NCBI GenBank assembly: GCA_963966275.1
Contig: CAWZYQ010000064.1
Location: 1 to 19,827, forward strand
DNA from: UBA10427 sp003500135
Lineage (GTDB): Bacteria > Bacteroidota > Bacteroidia > Cytophagales > Cyclobacteriaceae
DNA: 19,827 bases
Reading direction: 5' to 3'
Shown piece after piece: positions 15,592 to 19,827 of this stretch; positions within the stretch are counted from its first letter, which is position 1, and each line of letters opens with the position of its first letter. The position numbers and the translations under genes are program-made. The notes beneath the pieces were generated by a model. The model worked only from the letters and a program-made list of their open reading frames with translations, was not told the origin of the DNA and did no database searches.

Positions 15592-16332
15592 TCACTTTTT
15601 GCCTTCCAGCCTGTCCATTCGCTGCTCCAATTCAGTAATTTTGGTGGTCAAAAGGCTCTTTTCCGGGTCGTATTTTTTGAGAATGCCCACTACCTGCCAT
15701 ATCTCTCTGGGCTCAGCATTCGAATGATCGGATTTGCCCCAGCCATTGTTATCATTGTATTGATAGGCAGTACCATCTGACTGTTTAAAAATAATGTGTT
15801 TATCAGTGACGAATATGCAAGGTGAGCTATGAAAACCTGCTAATTTTATGAGCTTTCTGGTGATCAGAAAGTCCCCCTGGCCCACAATGCCGCTCCATGA
15901 GGATAAATATTCGGGCCATTCGAAAGCTCTGGCATCGATGCCTTCTAACCCCGGCCAGAAAAACCGGGGTTGTTGATTTAGGAAAGCCTGATCATCTACT
16001 TTCTTTACATATTCGTTCCATTTATTGCTTCTGATCAGAATGTGCCTGGTAATGGAGTTGTCTGATCCGGACTTTTGGCTTTTTACCTGCGTCTTTTCAG
16101 GACCGCTGAAATGAGATATATCATTGATTGTCAGTTCTTTGCTCAATAGGTCGTCAATTGAAACCTTGAAGAGCCGAGCAATTTGTTTAAGCGTTTCGAG
16201 CTTGGGTTCCGAACGACCTTCTTCATAGGCGCCCACACTTGGTCGTGCCAGGTTGAACAATTCAGCGAACTGCGCCTGACTCATTTTTTTGATCGTCCGA
16301 ATTTTTTTTATGTTTCTGCCAATCAAGGTCAT
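15592..16332 (-). CDS. XRE-family regulator with LexA/S24-like C-terminal domain
   Basis: This 246-residue regulator has an XRE helix-turn-helix at about residues 4-62 (MSQAQFAEL, SVGAYEEGRSEP). A linker follows, then a C-terminal domain from about 96 to 222. That part follows the order of S24/LexA-like domains in Bacteroidota XRE proteins: RAFEW (135-139), GQGDFLIT (151-158), FVTDKHIIFK (174-183) and REIWQVVG (209-216). The usual GDSM serine motif after FE is replaced by WPEYLSSW, so self-cleavage is unlikely. The domain probably acts as a ligand or stress sensor. A short coiled coil (228-243) ends the protein and may help it oligomerise. The gene is divergent from the PspA gene run, with a 219-base shared promoter region containing palindromic sequences, so it probably regulates that run and itself. 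Confidence 0.85.
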   Translation of the reverse strand: MTLIGRNIKKIRTIKKMSQAQFAELFNLARPSVGAYEEGRSEPKLETLKQIARLFKVSIDDLLSKELTINDISHFSGPEKTQVKSQKSGSDNSITRHILIRSNKWNEYVKKVDDQAFLNQQPRFFWPGLEGIDARAFEWPEYLSSWSGIVGQGDFLITRKLIKLAGFHSSPCIFVTDKHIIFKQSDGTAYQYNDNNGWGKSDHSNAEPREIWQVVGILKKYDPEKSLLTTKITELEQRMDRLEGKK

Positions 16333-16374
16333 AAAAAGCCGGTTTTTTGATCCAAGTTAAAATTATTTTTTACA

Positions 16375-16434
16375 AAATGCTAACCTTTTGAGCATTTATG
16401 TCGTTAGTAAAAATGACGCTTGCATCAAGATGCA
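16375..16434. promoter_or_regulatory. Candidate operator cluster between the XRE gene and the PspA operon
   Basis: Two dyads lie in the 219-base divergent region. AAATGCT (16375-16381) and AGCATTT (16391-16397) are exact reverse complements with a 9-base spacer. TGCATCAAGATGCA (16421-16434) is a palindrome with a 2-base centre. They are good candidate sites for the XRE protein encoded just beside them. No convincing -33/-7 pair was found. Confidence 0.4.
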
Positions 16435-16551
16435 TAATTCATTGAAAATATTGACTTAAATATTGTGAATTGAAATGTGTTAACTTATGAAATCCTATGA
16501 AAATCACTAATTTTAAAGATCGAATCAACCACAAAAGAAAACGCGATACAC

Positions 16552-16962
16552 ATGGATAACCATTTTGAAAAAGTTAAAAACTATTTACTAGATCTCGACT
16601 ATAATATCATACATGCCAACGAAGAAGACGGCGTATTATGGGTTGAGAATGAAGAAGCCGGAATTTACAACCTTGTAATCGGATGTGCCGATCCGATTTT
16701 GATCATGGAACAGTTCTTATTCGAATTATCCGATACTTCTGCAGAAGTTTATAAAAATTTATTGATCAAAAATCGTGATATCATACACGGGGCATTCGTT
16801 CTTGATGAAACAGGCAAGCGGGTGATCTTCAGGGATACACTGCAACTGGAAAACCTGGATCAGAATGAGCTGGAAGGATCGCTTAACAGCCTGGCGTTGT
16901 TACTGAGCGAATACATGGAAGAACTAATAAAATTTTCAACAGAGAATACAGTAAAAGCATAA
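16552..16962 (+). CDS. YjfI-like DUF2170 protein
   Basis: This 136-residue acidic cytoplasmic protein matches the length and pattern of the DUF2170 (E. coli YjfI) family: a DYNIIHANEEDGVLWVENEE opening, a NRDIIHGAFVLDETGKRVIF strand pair, and a LENLDQNELEGSLNSL helix near residue 100. No catalytic motif is seen, and the family has no defined biochemical role. In E. coli yjfI directly precedes yjfJ, a PspA/IM30 homologue. The same order is found here, with the PspA gene 12 bases downstream, so this gene is the first of the operon and probably works with PspA. It diverges from the XRE regulator. No strong Shine-Dalgarno sequence precedes the ATG. Confidence 0.85.
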   Translation: MDNHFEKVKNYLLDLDYNIIHANEEDGVLWVENEEAGIYNLVIGCADPILIMEQFLFELSDTSAEVYKNLLIKNRDIIHGAFVLDETGKRVIFRDTLQLENLDQNELEGSLNSLALLLSEYMEELIKFSTENTVKA

Positions 16963-16974
16963 AAAGGAAATAAA

Positions 16975-17691
16975 ATGAGTGTATTTAAAAGACTATTTAA
17001 AATAGGGCAGTCAGAAGCCCACAGTATCGTCGATAAGTTGGAGGATCCCATAAAGTTGACCGAACAGGGAATCCGGGATTTGAAAAGTGACCTTGATTCT
17101 TCTCTGAAATCATTTGCTGAGGTTAAGTCAATGTCCATAAGGGCTAAGAAAGAAGCGGCTGAAGCCAAAAGTCAGGCAGCCAATTATGAGCAAAAAGCCA
17201 TGGCATTATTGAAAAAAGCCGAAAGCGGCGCCATAGCCCCTGAAGAAGCAGACCGACTGGCCACTGAAGCGCTAAATATGAAGCAACAATCGGAAGAGAG
17301 ATCTGCTACAGCAGAAAAGAACGCGAAGCAAATTGAAGGAAACCTGGTGCAACTGGAGGCCAATATAAAAAAGCTGCGTTCAAATATCAGTCACTACGAA
17401 AATGAGCTCAAAACGCTGAAAGCAAGGGCAAAAGTAAGCCAGGCCACCACTAAACTGAACAAGCAAATGGCTCAAATAGATAGCAGCGGAACCATTTCAA
17501 CGCTGGAAAAAATGAAACAAAAAGTTTCTGAAAGCGAAGCGATGGCCGAAGCTTATGCTGATGTAGCCCAAAGTAGCCGGAGCATAGATGAAGAAATTGA
17601 CGATGCCATCGGCTCTACTTCCAGCGAAAGCTCTTCTGCGGCTCTGGAAGCGCTTAAAGCCAAAATGAAAAACCAGCAAAGCGGCGAATAA
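16975..17691 (+). CDS. PspA/IM30-family membrane stress protein (YjfJ-like)
   Basis: This 238-residue protein belongs to the PspA/IM30 (Vipp1, ESCRT-III related) superfamily. It starts with an amphipathic membrane-binding helix (MSVFKRLFKIGQSEAH). Almost continuous heptad-rich helices follow (about 20-185), with the family segment DPIKLTEQGIRDLK at about 24-37 and many Ala, Lys and Glu residues. The C-terminal tail is short and Ser/Ala rich (about 195-238). Such proteins bind stressed inner membrane and form helical or ring-shaped scaffolds. Length fits YjfJ (about 230). An AAAAGGAAAT sequence lies just upstream and may act as a Shine-Dalgarno site. The gene is followed within 13 bases by a strong terminator, although the DUF4178 gene continues on the same strand. 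No pspF, pspB or pspC is in the window, so control is probably by the XRE protein rather than the classical Psp system. Confidence 0.92.
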   Translation: MSVFKRLFKIGQSEAHSIVDKLEDPIKLTEQGIRDLKSDLDSSLKSFAEVKSMSIRAKKEAAEAKSQAANYEQKAMALLKKAESGAIAPEEADRLATEALNMKQQSEERSATAEKNAKQIEGNLVQLEANIKKLRSNISHYENELKTLKARAKVSQATTKLNKQMAQIDSSGTISTLEKMKQKVSESEAMAEAYADVAQSSRSIDEEIDDAIGSTSSESSSAALEALKAKMKNQQSGE

Positions 17692-17703
17692 CAAAACATC
17701 CAT

Positions 17704-17734
17704 GCCCGATAATACTTATATCGGGCTTTTTTTT
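17704..17734 (+). terminator. Strong intrinsic terminator inside the PspA gene run
   Basis: GCCCGATA (17704-17711) pairs exactly with TATCGGGC (17719-17726), followed by eight T (17727-17734). It sits between the PspA stop and the DUF4178 start, which is only 17 bases after the last T. Downstream genes therefore depend on read-through or on a promoter within the PspA gene. Confidence 0.88.
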
Positions 17735-17751
17735 ACCTTAACAATTAAACC

Positions 17752-18297
17752 ATGGGCCTTTTTGATTTCCTGAAAAAGAAGAAAGAACCGGATTACGATC
17801 CAACCAACATTGGTGTAAAAGACCTTAAAAAGGGGTTTGTCTTCGATTACGACCTAAAAACCTGGCATGTATTGGAAGAATACGAATACGATTGGGGAGA
17901 CAATTACTTTACACAGGAATATAAAATCGAAGCGGGCAACGACGATGCTTACCTGCATGTCGATCCCAACGAAGACATGTTTATAACGCTTACCCGAAAA
18001 GTCAGGATACGTTCTATCAGGGAAGATATTCCGGAAAAGATCGTCGAAAAGCAAAGACCTCCGAAAAAACTGGAATATGAAGGCAGAACGTTTTACCTTG
18101 AAGGTCAGAATCCAGGGTACTTCAATAACCAGCCGGACAATGAGAATACCTGGACTGAGTTAATATCCTGGGATTACTATGACGACAAAGGCGAATTTAC
18201 CATAGCCATTGAGCAGTGGGGCGAGCGTGACTTTGAGGCTTCTTATGGTGTTGTGGTAAAACCTTTTGAGATCGACAATATTTTACCCGGTGAATAA
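17752..18297 (+). CDS. DUF4178-domain protein
   Basis: This 181-residue cytoplasmic protein opens with a short amphipathic segment (MGLFDFLKKKK) and then shows the DUF4178 pattern. This includes the VKDLKKGFVFDYDLKTWHV opening at about 22-40, the acidic EYEYDWGDNYFTQEYKIE strands at 43-60, and the WTELISWDYYDDKGEFTIAIEQW ending at about 134-157. DUF4178 proteins are beta-rich, have no known activity, and recur next to DUF350, PspA and amidoligase or polyamine genes. The E. coli counterpart at this operon position is YjfK (DUF2491), so this may be the functional replacement. The N-terminal FLKKKK segment could bind membranes weakly. It lies 17 bases after a strong terminator, and it ends 36 bases before the lipoprotein gene. 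Confidence 0.82.
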   Translation: MGLFDFLKKKKEPDYDPTNIGVKDLKKGFVFDYDLKTWHVLEEYEYDWGDNYFTQEYKIEAGNDDAYLHVDPNEDMFITLTRKVRIRSIREDIPEKIVEKQRPPKKLEYEGRTFYLEGQNPGYFNNQPDNENTWTELISWDYYDDKGEFTIAIEQWGERDFEASYGVVVKPFEIDNILPGE

Positions 18298-18333
18298 ATG
18301 GCCGTAAAGAAGCCACAACCAAATACATAATTT

Positions 18334-19089
18334 ATGAAAGCTCAATTTATCGCTGTAATTGTTTTCATACTGCTCGTGTACGGGTGCAGCCGTACCTGTT
18401 CCACTTCTTCGCATTATGAACCAGTGAAAAGCCCGGTCGACGACATGATCAAGGAGATGACCGATATACCCTCTTACTCCATTATTTTATTCGATATGAA
18501 TACCGAGGGGAGCTATTTCAAAGAGTTTTATCATCAATATCGCATTATAAAAGAGATTGATAGTGGAAATATACAGGTAGATACCACCCGTTGGCATCAG
18601 GTAAGTGAGGATTTCTTCGTGATGCATATGGATCATATGGGTATGGAAATTGCTTCCAAAGGCCCTGATGGAAAGGTTTCAAAAACTGCAGCGCCTCCAG
18701 GCTATAACAATTATATCGGAAACCAACAATACGGCCACTGGGTAAACCGAAACGGGACTTCATTCTGGGAGTTCTATGGCCAGTATGCCTTTATGTCCAC
18801 CATGTTCAATATGTTTGCCTACCCGGTTCGCCGCTCCTATTGGGACGATTACCGGGGTAACTACTACGGAAGAAGAGCATATTATGGCCCCTCAACCACC
18901 ACCGGCGGTCGTATGTATGGAACGGGAAGTCAATACAACCGCAACACGAGATCAGGTTCACGCTGGTATAGCAACGCCTCGAACAGCTCATTTAAAAACC
19001 GCGTGAGGAGCAGCGCTTCACGTAGTAGCCGGTCATCTTCTCGATCGGGAAGCAGTTATCGTTCGCGTGGAGGAGGCTTTGGAAAATGA
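18334..19089 (+). CDS. Lipoprotein with Ser/Arg/Gly-rich tail, family not recognised
   Basis: This 251-residue protein has a lipoprotein signal peptide ending LLVYGC, with the lipidated cysteine at C18. No acidic export signal follows, so it may stay in the periplasm on an inner or outer membrane leaflet. A core of about residues 43-165 looks folded, rich in aromatic residues and including EGSYFKEFYHQYRII, the AAPPGYNNYIGNQQYGHW segment (119-136) and FWEFYGQYAFMSTMFNMF (144-161). The rest (about 166-251) is a low-complexity tail of Tyr, Gly, Ser and Arg ending SRGGGFGK. The end resembles that of DUF1190 proteins such as YjfM, the corresponding member in the E. coli operon, but I cannot claim homology. 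It sits between the DUF4178 and DUF350 genes and is probably their membrane partner. Confidence 0.8.
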   Translation: MKAQFIAVIVFILLVYGCSRTCSTSSHYEPVKSPVDDMIKEMTDIPSYSIILFDMNTEGSYFKEFYHQYRIIKEIDSGNIQVDTTRWHQVSEDFFVMHMDHMGMEIASKGPDGKVSKTAAPPGYNNYIGNQQYGHWVNRNGTSFWEFYGQYAFMSTMFNMFAYPVRRSYWDDYRGNYYGRRAYYGPSTTTGGRMYGTGSQYNRNTRSGSRWYSNASNSSFKNRVRSSASRSSRSSSRSGSSYRSRGGGFGK

Positions 19090-19111
19090 TCAACCGCAAA
19101 TCTGAAAACTT

Positions 19112-19827
19112 ATGTACGAATATCTAGACAATATTATGAGCGCCCTTACCTACCTGGGCGCTTCCTTTGTTTTGTTCTTTTTCGGAAAAGCGCTTTACCA
19201 GCTTTTTCACAGTAAGATCAACATAAAAGACGAGCTCGTTGAAAAAGACAATACTGCTTTTGCCCTGGCCCATGTAGGGTATTTCATCGGGCTCCTTTTT
19301 GTCATCGGATCCGTCATGATGGGCGAATCGTATGGCTTGTGGCTCGATATGATCGCGATTGGAAAATATGGCGGTGTAGCGATTATACTGCTCAATATTT
19401 CCATCATTTTCAATGACAAGGTGCTCCTCCGGCATTTTAGTGTTCGAAAAGAAATCATTGATGACCAAAACGAAGGAACAGGCGTAATTGAAGGCGCTAT
19501 GGCCGTAGCTACCGGTATGATCATTATGGGAAGCGTATATGGCGATGGCAACTGGCTTACACTTTTTGCCTATTGGATAATCGGGCAGATATTGCTGATG
19601 GTTACACTATGGGTGTACAATGCCATTACGCCATACAACATTCATGAGCACATCGAGAAAGATAACATTGCAGTGGGAATAGGAGCAGCGGGCGCTATGA
19701 TCGCAATTGGTAACCTGATCCGCTTTGCCCTCATGCACGATTTTGAAAGCTGGGTCGATACGGCACAAACGGTAGCCATTGACGTCGTCATTGGACTATT
19801 GTTTTTACCGGTGGCGCGTTGGGTATC
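19112..19827 (+). CDS. DUF350-domain multi-pass membrane protein, 3' end beyond the window
   Basis: The frame runs open from the ATG at 19112 (MYEYLDNIMSA) to the window end, 238 codons, so the C-terminus is cut off. About seven membrane helices are visible (roughly 10-31, 47-70, 86-101, 125-145, 152-170, 186-206 and 217-236). DUF350 is the YjfL family. Three segments repeat a pattern of charged residues followed by a small-residue helix: VEKDNTAFALAHVGYFIG (43-60), DDQNEGTGVIEGAMAVATG (117-135) and IEKDNIAVGIGAAGAMIAIG (181-200). This suggests internal duplication. The gene is 22 bases after the lipoprotein gene and ends the visible gene run. An ATP-grasp (YjfC-like) or polyamine enzyme may follow outside the window. 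Transport or membrane-sensing roles for DUF350 are unproven. Confidence 0.85.
   Translation, partial: MYEYLDNIMSALTYLGASFVLFFFGKALYQLFHSKINIKDELVEKDNTAFALAHVGYFIGLLFVIGSVMMGESYGLWLDMIAIGKYGGVAIILLNISIIFNDKVLLRHFSVRKEIIDDQNEGTGVIEGAMAVATGMIIMGSVYGDGNWLTLFAYWIIGQILLMVTLWVYNAITPYNIHEHIEKDNIAVGIGAAGAMIAIGNLIRFALMHDFESWVDTAQTVAIDVVIGLLFLPVARWV

Noticed and set aside
18298..18330. Ten-codon open frame directly after the DUF4178 stop (MAVKKPQPNT)
   Set aside because: Too short to support, with no ribosome binding site. It could be a leader peptide, but nothing shows it.
19124..19551. Two 114-codon minus-strand frames at the right end
   Set aside because: They are antisense to the DUF350 gene, whose plus-strand frame has membrane helices and repeat motifs. 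Shadows.
1..19827. tRNA, rRNA, CRISPR arrays, insertion sequences or prophage genes
   Set aside because: No cloverleaf, array of direct repeats, transposase or phage structural gene was seen on either strand.

Overview
The window looks like a stretch of chromosome from a member of the Bacteroidota, most probably a free-living Cytophagales-type bacterium. This is inference. It rests on an acidic stretch after the lipobox cysteine of an exported lipoprotein (the Bacteroidota lipoprotein export signal type), a LytS/LytR-type pair, mostly absent Shine-Dalgarno sequences, a TAnnTTTG-type -7 box, and protein families common in that phylum. No rRNA, tRNA, CRISPR array, insertion sequence or phage gene is visible, and most of the window is ordinary core or housekeeping-type sequence.

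Layout, left to right. Positions 198-2053 carry a small exported protein with its own terminator, then a DnaQ-like exonuclease fused to a UvrC-like GIY-YIG nuclease. A PHP-family phosphatase (2043-2909, minus) converges on it with an 11-base overlap. It diverges from a calcineurin-like phosphoesterase (3057-4121, plus). A minus-strand operon (6341 down to 4137) encodes a LytS-type membrane histidine kinase, a LytTR response regulator overlapping it by 4 bases, and a small membrane protein. A three-domain fasciclin lipoprotein (6459-7865, minus) is separated from that operon by a GNRA-loop hairpin. The ferrous iron transport operon feoAB (8177-10518, plus) diverges from it. After a 320-base gap that may hold a decayed reading frame, a three-gene cassette encodes an SPFH/band 7 membrane protein, a 56-residue DUF4177 protein and a 56-residue ribbon-helix-helix protein (10839-12059). 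It ends in a 14-bp bidirectional terminator facing a large secreted S9 peptidase. The peptidase gene follows a LOG-family gene after one base (15506 down to 12101, minus).

The right end is the most interesting part. An XRE regulator with a degenerate LexA/S24-like sensor domain (15592-16332, minus) diverges from a five-gene run: a YjfI-like DUF2170 protein, a PspA/IM30 protein, a DUF4178 protein, a lipoprotein with a Ser/Arg/Gly-rich tail, and a multi-pass DUF350 membrane protein cut by the window end. This resembles the E. coli yjfIJKLM gene order and the PspA/DUF350/DUF4178 envelope-associated neighbourhoods described for bacterial amidoligase and polyamine-linked systems. A strong terminator between the PspA gene and the DUF4178 gene suggests that PspA is made in excess over the membrane components. 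The DUF350-lipoprotein part probably forms the membrane module, PspA the membrane-surface scaffold, and the XRE protein the likely regulator.
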